Shown here piece after piece: positions 33,033 to 46,080 of a stretch of DNA of 50,517 bases. The notes under the pieces were generated by a model, which was not told the DNA's origin, made no database searches, and saw only the letters and a list, made by a program, of their open reading frames with translations. Numbering within the stretch: the stretch's first letter is position 1; each line of letters starts with the position of its first letter. Origin of the DNA: Globomyces pollinis-pini (Eukaryota > Chytridiomycota > Chytridiomycetes > Rhizophydiales > Globomycetaceae); the NCBI GenBank assembly GCA_025399215.1, contig MU621214.1:1-50517 (forward strand), given 5' to 3'. A program made the translations under genes and the position numbers.

Positions 33033-36000
33033 ATGAGTTGTTTTGATGGCTATTCTGTTCACATTGATGAGATACCGTTAACGGCAACGAAAAAAGACTT
33101 GGTTGAACTAATATCATCAATTGTCCATTCAACCCCATTTACGACTTATTATGAACGCATTCACCCTGGGGAAACAATGATGAATTTTGATATCCATATA
33201 CTTCCCCAATTTGAAGTCTATTCATCAAAGATTCATGCCATTCTTACATTTCCAGACCAATTCATCACTACTGAATTTTTAGCAAAGTATGATTCTGAAA
33301 ATAATTGGTATCCATTAACTTGTAATGGTATAAATTTAAAAATATCCAAAGCCAAGGCATCAAGACATACAGAATCCACATTAAAGAGAATTCAATTAAC
33401 ACCATGGTTAAAAGGGGAATTTACTGAACAATATTTACCAACCGAACTTAAATACAATAGAATATTACTCAAAACTCTACAATTTGGAAGGTTTTGTTGG
33501 GATCAAACATTTTCAATTGAACATCAAGTACAACATCCAAAATTATTTATGATAATTGATGATGGATTGAAAGAGTTACGAATAACAGATATCGAAAGTC
33601 AAACCGATATTATTATTCCATATCAAGATATTGTAGAGAATATAGTAGATTGGAGTACAAATACCATTTTAATCTCATCAAGGTATAATTGTAAATATGA
33701 AGTATCAAACAAAGTATTTGAAGTATCGGAAATATTAAACAAATTATTACCAGAAAAGAAAGTTACTAGAAAACAAGGATTGAATACCATTCATGAATTC
33801 AAGAGTGGTTATATCAGTCATAGTATTCGACTTGAATTTCAAAACCAAACAGATTTGAAGAATGTTTTAAAAACATTTAAAGATATTTGGATCATATCTC
33901 CAATCTATAAAAAACTTGAATGTCATTCATTAGATTTATATTCAAAACATTACTTGAAAATTATATATAAATGGTTTGGAACATTACCGATAGAAATTGG
34001 ATTTCAATTACAATTGTTGATGAATAATTGGATACTAACTCCAATTGAATTAATCATTATCAAGAAACAAGTCAAGAAAATCATCAAATCTTTTAAATTA
34101 AATGAATGTGTTGATATATTAAAAAATTTGGTAAAGAATTTAAAGAGTGGATTGAAATTTGGATTCAATGATTGTGATCGTGATACGGAATTATTAACAT
34201 GTTTTGATTTTAGTATTAAAGAATTTAACAATAGAAGAGTTCAATTAAAAGAATTTCAAGAACATACAAAAGTGAATTATGATTGTTATCATGTTATTAT
34301 GACTCCATCTCATATGTATCTTACAGGTCCATTTGTGGATCAAACGAATCGTGTCATTCGAATGTTTTTTAATCATCAAAATCGATTTTTAAAAGTTTCA
34401 TTTTTAGAAGAAAATCATTTTGCTTTAAATACGGATCGTGGTCATTTACCAGGTAAAGAAAGAATTTCAATCGTAAGTTTTTATTTTTTTTTAATGGATT
34501 TCAATTTTTAGATTTTGAAAAATGGATTTAATTTGATGAATCGTCATTATGATTTTTTGGGATATTCAAATTCAGCTTTAAGATCTTATTCTGTAATTTT
34601 CGTTACTCCTTTTACGGATGATAATGGGGATATTATAACTGCTTCAGTCATTCGTGATCGTTTAGGTGATTTTTCAAACGAAATCTTTTATCCTGCAAGA
34701 TATGGTGCAAGGTATCGTTGAAATATTTACATTCAATTTTGTTAGATTATCACAAGCATTTACATCTACATATCAATCAATTACAATTGAAAAGCAAGTT
34801 TTGAAAGAAATCCCGGATATTGAATATCGCGGTTCAGTATTTACTGATGGTGTAGGGGTAATGTCCAAGTCGTTAGCAAAGAAAGTTTGGAATTGTTTAA
34901 AGAATGATGATCAGCCAACAAATCAAGCAATTGAAAAAACAAACTTGAAATATCCATCCGGATTTCAATTTAGATTGGGAGGACTGAAGGGAATGCTTAC
35001 AGTAGATTCCACCATGGAAGGAACACAGTTACTTTGGAGACGCTCAATGAGCAAGTTTTTAGCACCACATCTCTTGGATTTTGAAGTCGCAAAAGCATTT
35101 ACAAAACCAAGTACTTGCTATTTAAATCGTCCCCTAATCAAAATATTGGAAGATTTGGGAGTTTCTCCACAAGCTATTCTGTCAGTTCAAAATGACGCGA
35201 TCAAAGACATTCAAAACTCCACAAAGAGTTTTGCTAGTGCATCAAAACTATTAGAACATTATGGATTGGGAAAATCATTCAAAATACCAGCCTTACTGAG
35301 TAATATGTTGACAATATTGGATTTAGATTTGGCTGATATTTGTGAAGAAGATGGGTTACCATCGATATTGGATATCCTAAGATACTCAGTTTATCACATA
35401 TTAAGAGATATTAAACATCGCGCCAGAATCCCAGTTCCTGGCAGTTACGTTTTAGGAGGTGTGGCTGATGAATGGAAAATCTTGAAGGCTGGTGAAATTT
35501 ATGCTTGTGTATATGACCCGGTGACAGGAACAAAAAAATACTTGGAAGGACCTGTTTGTATTTCACGATCCCCAACGTTGCATCCAGGCGATGTTCAAAT
35601 TGTCCATGCTATTGGACGTTTACCCAACTCCATCAATTCTGGAATCAAGAATGTAAAGAATTTGGTTGTTTTTTCGGTGGATACATCTTCTAAAAGGTAT
35701 GCCAAAAGAAATCGCTAACATCCAAAGGTCTTTACCTTCTTGTCTAGGTGGTGGTGACTTGGATGGAGATGAGTATGTATTACTAACAAATCCTGAATTA
35801 CTACCAAAGAGGTGCGTATCACCTTACAACTATCCATCAGCACCAAAGCTTAATTTGGGTCGCCCATGCAATGTTTTAGACATTGCGGACTTTGTTGTAA
35901 ACTATTTTGAATCGAATATTCTCGGACTCATATGTTCTAAGCATTTAACTTTGGCAGATATTAGGGAAAATGGAACTATGGACCCAGATTGTATACATTT

Positions 36001-36966
36001 AGCAGGTTTAGCATCTTTAGCTGTCGACTTTCCCAAATCAGGTAATGTATAAGGTTCCATTTTTAATAAGTAGGGACTCCAGTTCCAATTAAAGAACTAC
36101 ATAAGGTCACGATAGTTAGTAAACCGGATTTTATGGCACCGGAAGGTGTATTTGGAAAAAATGCACAAAATCCAGGAAAGTTTTATCCAAGCCAAAAAGT
36201 ATTGGGACAATTATTCCGCGCTGTAAACTTACCATCTGTGAGAGATATTGAAATCTATGGTGAACAGCGAAAAAAGAGAAAAATTGAGTTGGTAGGATCC
36301 CATTCAGCACTGAATTCAGAACTTGTGAAAGAATTACCCAACATGGATATTGAATGTTATCATTCAAAAGAACACCCTGATGTCATTGATTTTGAGACAA
36401 ACCCAAAGTCAATGCTCTTAACTATGGACTCTCAGGAAACTTTACTTGAAGAACCAATAGTTTTAGCGTACAGTAATGTTGATATACTAGACCAATTTGG
36501 AGATTCATTTGATAAAATCAGCAAATCGATCCTTCGATTGGAATTAGGGATAACTTTTGAATATCCCTTGGATGACATCAGTATTCAAATTGGAGAATCA
36601 TTTTTGCAAACATTCCTTTGTTCAGTTGAAATACTTCAGCATGCCTATACTTTTGAAGTGGATGACATTCCATTGACAGACACTGAAATACTAGTAGGTA
36701 CTATCATACAAGAAACCAGTCAAGTTCGCCATCGATCAGAATTTATTAAGGATATGCAAGAACAAAGTGATCAAGTATACCAAAGAATACGACAATTTCT
36801 ATTTAAACAAGATATTATTAATAACTTGAAGATGGGATGGATACTATGGATTTATTTGACAGAGCATGATTTAGTTCATGGAATACAAGTAATCAAGTAT
36901 ACAGTTTTAGAATTGTTTTTGGAGTTGATCCAACAAAGAATTATTAATAATGAATCACTAAAATAA
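33033..36966 (+). CDS. RNA-dependent RNA polymerase of RNA silencing (Rdp1/QDE-1 class)
   Basis: Four introns (39, 34, 31, 32 nt) leave exactly 1266 codons. The N-terminus looks like an RRM-type fold. The catalytic region is clear: KERISIILKNGFNLMNRHY, FLGYSNSALRSYS, FYPARYGAR, IEYRGSVFTDGVGVMSKSL, SGFQFRLGGLKGMLTVD, VQIVHAIGRLP, and the catalytic GGGDLDGDEYVLL near residue 875. Then VDFPKSGTPVPIKELHKV and PDFMAPEGVFG follow, as in eukaryotic cellular RdRPs. The enzyme copies RNA into double-stranded RNA for Dicer and Argonaute. The DLDGD triad is intact and no frameshift is seen, so the gene should be active. The next gene begins 57 bp after its stop. Confidence 0.95.
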
Positions 36967-37023
36967 AATTAAACTTTTTTCATCTTTAAACTTTAAATTT
37001 ACATTTTAAAAGTTTAATTTAAA

Positions 37024-37527
37024 ATGATGAATGAAACACAATTACTTTTAAATGAATTATTAAAACAAGAACAACAAGAAACTGATGACATTCTTGATGA
37101 GATCAATTTATACAATCAAAAAATAATCACAAATTTATCGAATTTAGAATCTATACTAAAAAATACTAAAAATTTGTTAATTATAGATGCATTACTTTTA
37201 ATCAATCAAGGTATTTCATTCTTATATTAATATCAAGCATTAATTTCATTAAAATCTTTATCAGCATTAAAAAATAATGAAATTATTATTACTAAAATCA
37301 ATTCTATACCATATGAATTAAAATCAAATTCAAAAACTTTCAATACTGATGAATTAGTTATTAAATGTAACTATATTATGATTTAATAGGTACTAGCAAA
37401 AGAATATCTTGATAATATGACTCAACAAATACCTGATATCTTTAAAAGAATTCAAGAAAACAAGGTAAATTATCAATACAACAAATAATATTTAAAGGAG
37501 TTTATTAAACAAGCAAGAAAAGTTTAA
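37024..37527 (+). CDS. Small coiled-coil protein, family not recognised
   Basis: Three introns (27, 30, 33 nt) leave exactly 138 codons. The protein is almost wholly helical and rich in Leu, Ile, Asn and Lys, with heptad-like stretches (LLLNELLKQEQQETDDIL, LVIKSKEYLDNMTQQI, PDIFKRIQENKEFIKQ). It ends in Arg/Lys. Such shape is usual for subunits of tethering, kinetochore, BLOC or Mediator complexes, but no match is clear. It could also begin at the second Met. Spacing is 57 bp from the RdRP stop and 47 bp to the next start. Confidence 0.6.
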
Positions 37528-37574
37528 TAAAAAAATAAGCTCATTACGATTCAAATAATTTTTTTTTTATATTC

Positions 37575-38908
37575 ATGATTGGAGAAAAGGAACAAGAACA
37601 ATTATGGCTTGAAAAGTCCATTGAGGAATATTCAAATTTGGAAAAATTTCTAGATAGAGTAGAGAAAAGATTGAGTGCTGAAGTTATGGTAATTGGTTAC
37701 TGGACTAGATCAACCTAGGTCCCTATTGGTTCCAAAAACTTGGCTTTCATGAAAGGAAAAGTTATAAACACAAATCAAGTAACAGTATCTTTGGGGGATG
37801 ATTGGTTCGTTGAACAAAGTACTTTTGATGCTATGAAAATCATTCATCGTAGAGTTCAAGGTAACTACGTTATTTAATAGTTAGCGGCATCTAATCGATT
37901 GGAAGCATTAAAGCCATTGGTGGAAGACGAAAAGAAATTAAATGCCATCAAATCTCAATTATCCTTACCTTCTCATGAACTCAATGAAGATGGTGAGCGT
38001 TTTGTTGAAATTAGAGAGGAAGTTCAGAATACTAATGATTCAATCAAACAAATCCCTACTTATTCCACAGAGCCAGTCAAAGGTGATAAGTTTGTTGGTT
38101 AATAACTTAGTCATTGATAACCATCAACCTGATGAATTCGATTTGAAACTACTTGAAAAACTTAGCCGTCTAGAAATAGAAGAGGATCAAGATGTAGAAT
38201 CAGATCATGGAATTGAAGTGTATGAATCTGAATCAGAGTCCAATAATTCAGATGAGGAACAAGTTACAGTGGTTTTGAACAGGAAAACTTCAAAAGTAAA
38301 GTTTTCCAACTCTGTGACAGAAATCATAGAACATGCTGATACGGTTGCAAAAAGCCAAATTCCATTAAGTGATGAAAAAAAATCATTGTTTAGAAAACAA
38401 GTACTGGAACGAGATGTTGACACAGCAATTGTTGAACCAAAAACATTAACGGATTTGAACGAAAGGTCTATTAATGAACCTGCATCTATCCTTAAGACAT
38501 CAGCAGAGGAAAATGTCACGAAATCTCCAGTAGTTCAAAGAGTTAAGGAAAAGAGTTCCACGTCAACTCCAGCCCCTAAAAAACAAGCTCCTCCCATAAT
38601 GTCATTCCAAGTCAAAGAGAATGTAGTTGAATCGGAATCAGATCTTGAATCAGATCTGGAGGATCACGTTTTGGGCCAGCATTTATCAATTGAATATTTA
38701 CAAAAGCGTAACCATTTATTACAACAGGGATTACTGAACACAAAGCTAACAGAAGAAGAATTGTTGGAGGAAGCACAAGCAATTGAAGATGAAAGGGAGA
38801 GGGTGTTTTTGGCAAAGCAAAATCAATCCAAACCGCCAAAGAAGCAGGTACATTACATTAACTCACTATATTTAGTCACTCTTTAAAAGCTCAATGAATC
38901 CAAAATAG
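37575..38908 (+). CDS. URI1-like unconventional prefoldin
   Basis: Four introns (30, 24, 28, 28 nt) leave exactly 408 codons. An N-terminal prefoldin fold is seen: coiled coil (WLEKSIEEYSNLEKFLDRV), then VPIGSKNLAFMKGKVINTN, QVTVSLGDDWFVEQS and a second coil. An acidic middle contains EFDLKLLEKLSRLEIEEDQ, similar to the Rpb5-binding region of URI. Further on, KVKFSNSVTEIIEH is the URI-type short motif, and the C-terminus ends KKQSLFKSSMNPK. URI acts with R2TP/prefoldin-like partners in assembly of RNA polymerases. Disordered acidic stretches fit. Bud27 is the yeast relative. Confidence 0.82.
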
Positions 38909-38998
38909 TAATAAAAAACAGCTTGTAAAATAACTCTTTTCATTTCTCATAAAATGTATGACAAGTGGCTTTGAAATGTAAATCACTTTTCCATTTTA

Positions 38999-40171
38999 AT
39001 GGAAGATTTTGTTGATTCATTTTACTCTTCAAGTCAATCAAACCATTGGATTTACAAAGCTGATAAACTACTAGAAATTAGACAGAAATCAAATGAAGCA
39101 GCTTGTGAGAGGGTAAAGAAATCTTGGGATGATGAGTCAAAATTGTCCAATTTGAAATACAATATCAATCTAATTTCAGTTGAAGAACAAATGAAATTAG
39201 TCAGATTTTATGAATCTAAAATTAAAACATATTGTAGATCCGAAATGTTTCAACTAGATAGAAACATTGAGGTACTTTGGTGATTGAATAACAGTTAGGC
39301 AACTTCCATGTTATTGTATAAACGATTTTATATATCTGCTAGTGTGATGGAATATGATCCTAAACTAATTGTGTAAGATAGATTATCTCATCTTTAGATT
39401 AACATGTATCTTTTTGTCAACAAAAGTAAGTTTATTCAAGTTTAACATTTAGATTGAACATCAACAAGTTGCACTTGTAGAATTTTTAAATAAAATTCCC
39501 AGATGTCCAATTACACCGAATGATATGCTTGATTTAGAGGTTTGGAGTTTGATATTAATATTGACATAAAGTTGATTGTGACTACACATTTGAATTTCGA
39601 ATTAATGGTGTACCATCCCTACTGGCCCTTACACGGCTATTTCTTGGATTTGCAGGTTTTGATATTTGTTGTTAAGTCTATTAGTCATATATCCAAGAAT
39701 TCATACCAGTTGCAATGAAACAACATTACTTGCAAGCTATCTATAATATGTACACAACTGCCACTGGCTTGATATTTAATGCTTACATGAATGATACACC
39801 ACTTCTCTATTCTCCTTCTCAAATTGCACTAGCGTGTCTACATTTTACTGCAACAAATGATAAAGATCCGAAGAGTAAAATGTTACAGTTGCTATCGAAA
39901 TATATTTCTTGGAGGTTTAAAAGCCAGGATCCAACCATATTAGCTACATTACATACCCTTCTTAATGAAATTGGCAATCTGATTGGTGAAGTGAAAATAC
40001 CAGAACGAGAAGAAGTTGCAGTGATTGCCAAGAAAGCAGATGGATGTTTTAGCAGAACCTTCACACCGTCCTCATTACTGTATAAAAATATTATTCACCA
40101 TTAGATATCAACAGTTAAAAAATGAAGTATTGCCTGATACTCCGCCTGAAGTTGATGGAAACCCATTCTGA
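38999..40171 (+). CDS. Cyclin H (TFIIH/CAK subunit, Ccl1)
   Basis: Six introns (27, 25, 27, 32, 29, 25 nt) leave exactly 336 codons. The opening SFYSSSQSNHWIYKADKLL matches cyclin H (YxSSxxxxWxF), then MLLYKRFYISASVMEYDPK, LTCIFLSTKIEH, LIVTTHLNFELMVYHPYWP, YSPSQIALACLHF. These fit the two cyclin folds in order. With Cdk7/Kin28 it forms the kinase of TFIIH that phosphorylates the Pol II C-terminal domain. The 32-nt intron after MLDLE reads as plausible coding sequence in another frame but is removed, which keeps the exact spacing of human cyclin H. Confidence 0.88.
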
Positions 40172-40248
40172 ATCCAAAACAGTTTCCAATAAAAAAAATT
40201 CCACTTTCCTTTTTTTTGATTTTGTCTCTGAAACAAATTTCACCAAAA

Positions 40249-43200
40249 ATGAAATTGTTTAATTTCTCAGAGGAACAGGATGATCCGTATAATTCTATCA
40301 AAGGTCGCCCATACGAGTATTCGAAAGTTGATTTAAACCATTAGCCTGTCTAGTTTATCGTCTATTCAAAACTATGAAATGTACGATAATCAGGAGATGT
40401 CCAACACAGAATATGAATTGCACAAAGATAATGACCGGTTACCTCAAAATCAATCTTCTGCCAATCTAATTCCTATTAATGCATTAAGTAAGTGAAATAT
40501 AACTTGTAACGATAGATAATTCAAAGTTTCAAAGTATATTTCCATATAAATGCTTCAATTTAATTCAATCAGAGTGTTTCAATGAATGCTATAATTCAGA
40601 TGAAAACATGGTTGTCAGTGGTAATATAAATTGAATCATAAAATAAATGGTAGCACCTACTGGATCAGGAAAAACATTAATATGTAAGTATTTGCAAATG
40701 AATTCATCAAAGTTGAACTAGGTTTTTAATTGATAGTATTAAATTTACTAGCAATCTTGAGATTGTTATCAAACGATTTGAGACAAATTGCAAAAGTTGT
40801 TTATATTGCCCCAACAAAAGCTCTTTGCGATGAACGAGTCAAAGATTGGAATAAATTTGGAGAGTTGGGGTTCTCTTGTAGTTTGTTAACTGGTGATACA
40901 CAATTCGATCAAACTTCCAATATCATGAAAAGTAACATTATTGTTACGACACCAGAAAAATGTAGTATAATTGTCTTGATTGATTTAAAGGGGATTCTAT
41001 TACTCGTCAGTGGGATGATACCAAGAACTTGATGGATCACATTGGTCTTTTACTGGTATATCAATGCTGTTCATTATTAGGTTGATGAAATACATATGCT
41101 CAAAGATGGAATACGTGGTGCAACTTTAGAAGTAGTGATAAGTAGAATGAAAAGTCTACGAAAACTTTCCAAAACTAATCAATTGAGAATTGTTGCTGTA
41201 TCTGCGACTGTTCCAAATTTGGAAGATTTTTCGCAATGGCTTCAAGATAATAATGGAAATCCTGCCACAATCAAGTAGGTCTGTTTTCTTTAACGATTTT
41301 AGAAAGTTTGATGAATCGTTTCGACCAATTAAATTGGTGAAGCATGTTTTCGGATATCCATTAACTGGGAATCAATTTTCATTTGAAGATAACTTGAAAT
41401 TCAAGTAATTTATTGAATGTTCTCAACGATATTTAGATTGATGGAGTTAATTACGCGTTATTCAAATTCCAAACCTTCATTAATTGTAACTTTTCTATCA
41501 ATTTCATCGTAGTTTTGTTCAACTCGGAAATCTGCAACCAGATCAGCAGAGTTTCTTGTCTCTGAAGCTACACAGACACCAAAGAATCCATTTTTAGACA
41601 CTGGAAATCGAAAACAATTAGAATTGGAATCTCAAAATATAATTGATAAAAAGCTCTCTGGATATGTGTCCAACGGAATTGCATATCATCATGGAGGTTG
41701 ATTCTAAGAAGATTAACTAGTTTATAGGTTTAGTATATTCAGATCGGAAACTTGTAGAAACTCTTTATATTCAGGGAATACTAAAATGCATTTGTACAAA
41801 AATGATGAATTTATCTTTAATAGGTACAACATCAACTCTGGCAGTTGGTGTCAATTTACCAGCTCATTTGGTTATCATCAAAGGAACAAGTCAATACGAT
41901 TTCAATCAATCAAAGGTTTGTGAATACTCGGATTTAGATGTGCTGCAAATGATGGGACGTGCAGGGAGACCCCAATTTGATGACCATGGAACGGTGGTTG
42001 TCATGACAACAAGTGATAGGCGAGCATATTATGAAAATATGATATCTGGAACAGAGGTTATTGAAAGCAGGTAAAGGATGAATGATATCCAACCATTTAG
42101 TTTGCATCTCAGTTTAATTGAACATTTGAATGCCGAGACTACACTGGGTATGATTAAAAACAACTCCATGGCCATTGATTGGTAAATTTAAAACTTTTTC
42201 TTAAATGAAGGCTCAAATCAACATTTCTTTACATTCGAATTCAAAAAAATCCGTCAGTTTATCAACTGAAGAATTGTACAAAGCAAAATGCAAAGCTAAC
42301 AGCAGAAAATCGACTTCAAGGTTTAGTAAAGCGATAGATTTATTCTAGCAATATTCGTTAAAGACATTGAACTGTTAAGAGATACAAGACTAGTTACTAT
42401 GAATCAGTTTCATGGTGACATTATGTCAACGGGTAAATCATTTTTCTTATATCGTTAAGAGTATGGAAAAATAATGGCACGATATTATATGAAGTTTCAA
42501 ACTATTTCCAATTTCATTTTTCTTCCAGAAGGGTGTCGACTTAGAGATTTGGTTTGAATAATCAATATTATCTAATATCTAGTTTGAGTGCATGTGTCGG
42601 GCAGAAGAGTTTAATGAGATTAGATTCCATTCTGATAAGGGATTTTTGAATAAGCTTAATAAGGATTTGAATATCAAGTACGTTTTTAAAGTGATACTTA
42701 ATTTAGATTTCCAATCAAGGGCAGAGTTTGTGAGCTCTATCAAAAAGTAAGCCTTTGCATTCAGGCGACGTTAAGTGGACTGTCCTTAACCGATTCTACG
42801 AAGAACAGTACTACTCATTCACTGAGTTCGGACGCAAATTTGATCTTGAAAAGCATAAACAGGGTTAATCGTGGTAAAGATTAGTTTACTAATGTAAGGG
42901 ATGTTAGCAATATTTATGGAGAAAAAAGATTATATATCCTTACATTGTGCCTTGATTATTTCTCAAGCATTAACATGTCGAATGTGGAAAGATAGTAGCT
43001 TCCAATTACGCCAAATAGAGGGATTGGGTCCACAGTATGTCAAGATTTTGACAAATTCGGGTATTACCACCTTTAGTCAATTGTTACAAACTGAGTCGAC
43101 AAGAATCGAAATGGTAAATTGAGTCCATTTTTTTAATTTAAATTTAGATACTTAATCGAAGTGCTCCTTTTGGAAATAAAGTGATTTGATAGAACAGTAT

Positions 43201-44525
43201 TCATGAGTAGGTATTGACGTATACGAAATCTTTGCCAAAGATAACTATGAAATGTACACAAATCAATACGGATATGAAAACAAATCATCACTATATTGAT
43301 GTTAAAGTTGCTATAAAATCAAACAACGTAACGAAGATGATGACTCGAATAAAAACAACACCAATTATGTTCCATTTGATTGTTGGTACTACAAATGGTC
43401 AACTTATCGACTGCAGAAAGTTCAAGTATAAATGCTAAATGATTAAAAGTAGAGCGGAACAATTAGAAACTCTTCAAGAGGTCAATCTTAAAATCTTGTT
43501 ATCTGATACTCGAGAAATAGTCAAATTTTCATTGATATGCAATGAAATCTGTAATTCAACAGAATTTAATAGAAATAGGTGGTGTTGACGTTGAAAGTGA
43601 ACTAATCCCTGTTACAACTCATCTAAAACCATTTATAAACGTTACTAAACGTCCGCTTTCTAATGCACAAGTATCAAAGCATTTTAGTACACCAAAACGA
43701 TCCAAGAGTACAGAAACAGATGATGAATTCCTTTGGGGGGACTTGGACGAACATGATTTGATAAATGTGTTGAATGAAGATTTATTGACTCCCGATCCAA
43801 CACCAAAGGTTGCCAAGGTCAGCAGGAATAAGTCAAAGAGAGTTACGAATCAGATACAGAACTTAGATGATTCGGATTTTTTCGATCTGTCGACTCCAAC
43901 TTCATATGACATTAATCTGGATGAGAACCTTTGTAAAGAGCTCAACTATGTTCCATCAACAACTTTCAAGTTTGTGAAGGAATCTGGAATAACGAAAAAG
44001 GATAAGACTCAAATCGAGCGAAATAAACCACACATTCAGAAATTGAAAGGTATAAGCATAAAGGTAGATCTAATTATAGATTCGATATCAAACACACCCG
44101 TTGGGTTTATCAATAGAAGAACTCTTGAAAACATGGCAAACTCATCCGTAAGATGTACTACACCTATCAACAATATATCTGAACCATTAAGAACCCAGGA
44201 AAATATCATTCAATGCGATTTACCAGAGTTTTCGCCGAGCCTTTCTGTTCAACTTGAAGATGTACCAAAGTTGGATAGGCAAGAATCACTTAATTCTACC
44301 ACAACAATCTACAAAGTTCGTTTACCCTCAGAAAGCATTGACCTGAATATTCAATCATTGGAAACCAATACACAAGATGAAATTGATTGGGATGATTGGA
44401 TTACAAACCTTGATACACCAGAAAGCATTCCTTTAGTGAAACTACCAATCACCACAGACACATCAAAAGAATCGGATCAAAGAAATATCGAACTAATGAA
44501 GAATATATTTGCTGATATGTTTTAA
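40249..44525 (+). CDS. MER3: Meiotic crossover DNA helicase HFM1/MER3 (Ski2-like, with Sec63 domain)
   Basis: About 1,200 residues with some 20 short introns. Helicase motifs are readable: Walker A SAPTGSGKT (created by a 33-nt intron), VVYIAPTKALCDERVKDW, SCSLLTGDT, TTPEK, DEIH, RIVAVSATVPN, STLAVGVNLPAHLV, and motif VI QMMGRAGRPQFD. Then come a winged-helix and Sec63-like region (HLNAETTLG..., QIEGLGPQYVKILTNSGI) and an acidic, Ser/Thr-rich C-terminal tail ending NIFADMF. MER3/HFM1 promotes crossover formation in meiosis. Brr2, Slh1 and Mtr4 are excluded by length, by a single helicase cassette and by the LPAHLV spacing. The gene implies a sexual cycle or its recent presence. Confidence 0.88.
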
Positions 44526-44624
44526 TTGTTTCTATCAAATAAAGTATGGGTTAATGATTGCAATTATTATCGGAGTTTACGTTGTTAAACTAAACAAACA
44601 CGACTTAGCTAAAAAAAATTCAAA

Positions 44625-45983
44625 ATGAAGTACAAAGTATTCACCAAACAGAGGGTACTATGTATGATTTTAATGATATTTATCATATTGCTGATCAGAT
44701 CTGATTTACGTGAACCAGAAATCAAACGATCATTCCATAAAAATCATGAATTTTTGCAATCTATGGCATTACCTGAATCAGATCTTGCACTATTAAAAAT
44801 GGCACATTTGAATCCTAACGCAGCAATTCTTGGTCATAACTTGCGTCAATTTAAACATTACTGGAAACTACATCAAGGTCATTTTCAACAAGATTTAAAG
44901 CATCATTATCAACAACAAAAATTGAATGAAATATTGATTAATAATATCAATCATTTTGATCGTTATATGTTTGATTGGTTGAAAGTATCGACGATAGACT
45001 TATATCAAACATTTGAAAATCACATTGGAGTTGTCTTACACGTCGATAATCGTAATATAGGTAATGCAATTAGCACTATAGGTGTTATTCGCGAAATTCA
45101 TTCATCGAATATTCCAATCGAAGTTTACTATAAAGGACGAATCTCTCTCTCTATACAAGATGAACTTCGATTCAAATTCATTAAAAATGTAGTTTTAATT
45201 GATGTTACTAAATTGATGAATATTGACATTACAGAAATTGATGGCCTTGATATTAAACCGTTTGCGATGCTATTCTCAAAGTTTCAACATGTGTTGGCAA
45301 TTGATATTGACATTGTATTTCTTCAATCTCCTGAATCTCTATTTCAAAGTAGTATCTATGAAAAGTATCATGCCTTATTTTATGTCGGTCGAAGTATTGG
45401 AAGTGTTCCGAAATCAAGTCAACAATGGATTAGCTCTTTATTGGAGAAACCAATAATTGATAACGTTAAAAACTTAAGAATCATGAACGGTTTAACAATG
45501 TATGAACAAGATGCAGCAGTGGTTTTAATCAACAAGAAAGAGAATTTTATTGGCTTGCTTTCAACGTGTTTATTAAATCTTGGGTTCAAAGACACAATAG
45601 AGAATCATTCACTTAATATTCACGAATCATTCTGGATTGGATTTGATATTGTTCGAAATTCTTATACATTTAATAAGTATCTAACTGGTGCAGCAGGATC
45701 TATTCAATCTGTTCAAGGCGTTGACGTTATTTGTTCGTCTTCAGTACTCCATGTAGATGAAAACCGAAACCCTATTTGGTATAATATTAGTTTACACACG
45801 GCAGAAGATTCACAAAGCCAAATCCAAAATTTCACTCATTGGCAAATAGAACCATCTGTATGGACCGGTAATGGTGATGAATTTTGTATATCAGTGAGAA
45901 ATCACGTTAGTTCAATTAAAAAAGCAGATATGAATGTGATGGAAATGGCTAGAGAACTATTCATCAGTGAAGATAGAGGCTAA
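44625..45983 (+). CDS. MNN1-like alpha-1,3-mannosyltransferase (GT71)
   Basis: Intronless, 452 residues. A type II membrane anchor is at residues 11-25 (VLCMILMIFIILLI). The catalytic part has GNAISTIGVIREIHSSNIP, IEVYYKGR, IKPFAMLFSKFQHVLAIDI, DIDIVFLQSPESLF and NGLTMYEQDAAVVLINK; the D-I-D motif fits the metal-binding DxD of GT71. This Golgi enzyme class adds alpha-1,3-mannose to N- or O-linked mannans and is found chiefly in fungi. Length is normal. Some parasites and other eukaryotes have related sequences, but this weighs toward a fungal origin. Confidence 0.85.
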   Translation: MKYKVFTKQRVLCMILMIFIILLIRSDLREPEIKRSFHKNHEFLQSMALPESDLALLKMAHLNPNAAILGHNLRQFKHYWKLHQGHFQQDLKHHYQQQKLNEILINNINHFDRYMFDWLKVSTIDLYQTFENHIGVVLHVDNRNIGNAISTIGVIREIHSSNIPIEVYYKGRISLSIQDELRFKFIKNVVLIDVTKLMNIDITEIDGLDIKPFAMLFSKFQHVLAIDIDIVFLQSPESLFQSSIYEKYHALFYVGRSIGSVPKSSQQWISSLLEKPIIDNVKNLRIMNGLTMYEQDAAVVLINKKENFIGLLSTCLLNLGFKDTIENHSLNIHESFWIGFDIVRNSYTFNKYLTGAAGSIQSVQGVDVICSSSVLHVDENRNPIWYNISLHTAEDSQSQIQNFTHWQIEPSVWTGNGDEFCISVRNHVSSIKKADMNVMEMARELFISEDRG

Positions 45984-46080
45984 TCGTTTATACAATTAAT
46001 AAATGAATCAAACGAATAATATTGTCATTTCTATCCATCTCAAAATTTGTCTGAAAAAAAAGTCCAAAGTCCAACTCTTG

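Noticed and set aside
39541..39572. Apparent frameshift in cyclin H after MLDLE
   Set aside because: The following bases read as plausible protein in another frame, but treating 32 nt as an intron restores the exact spacing of the cyclin fold and a total of 336 codons.
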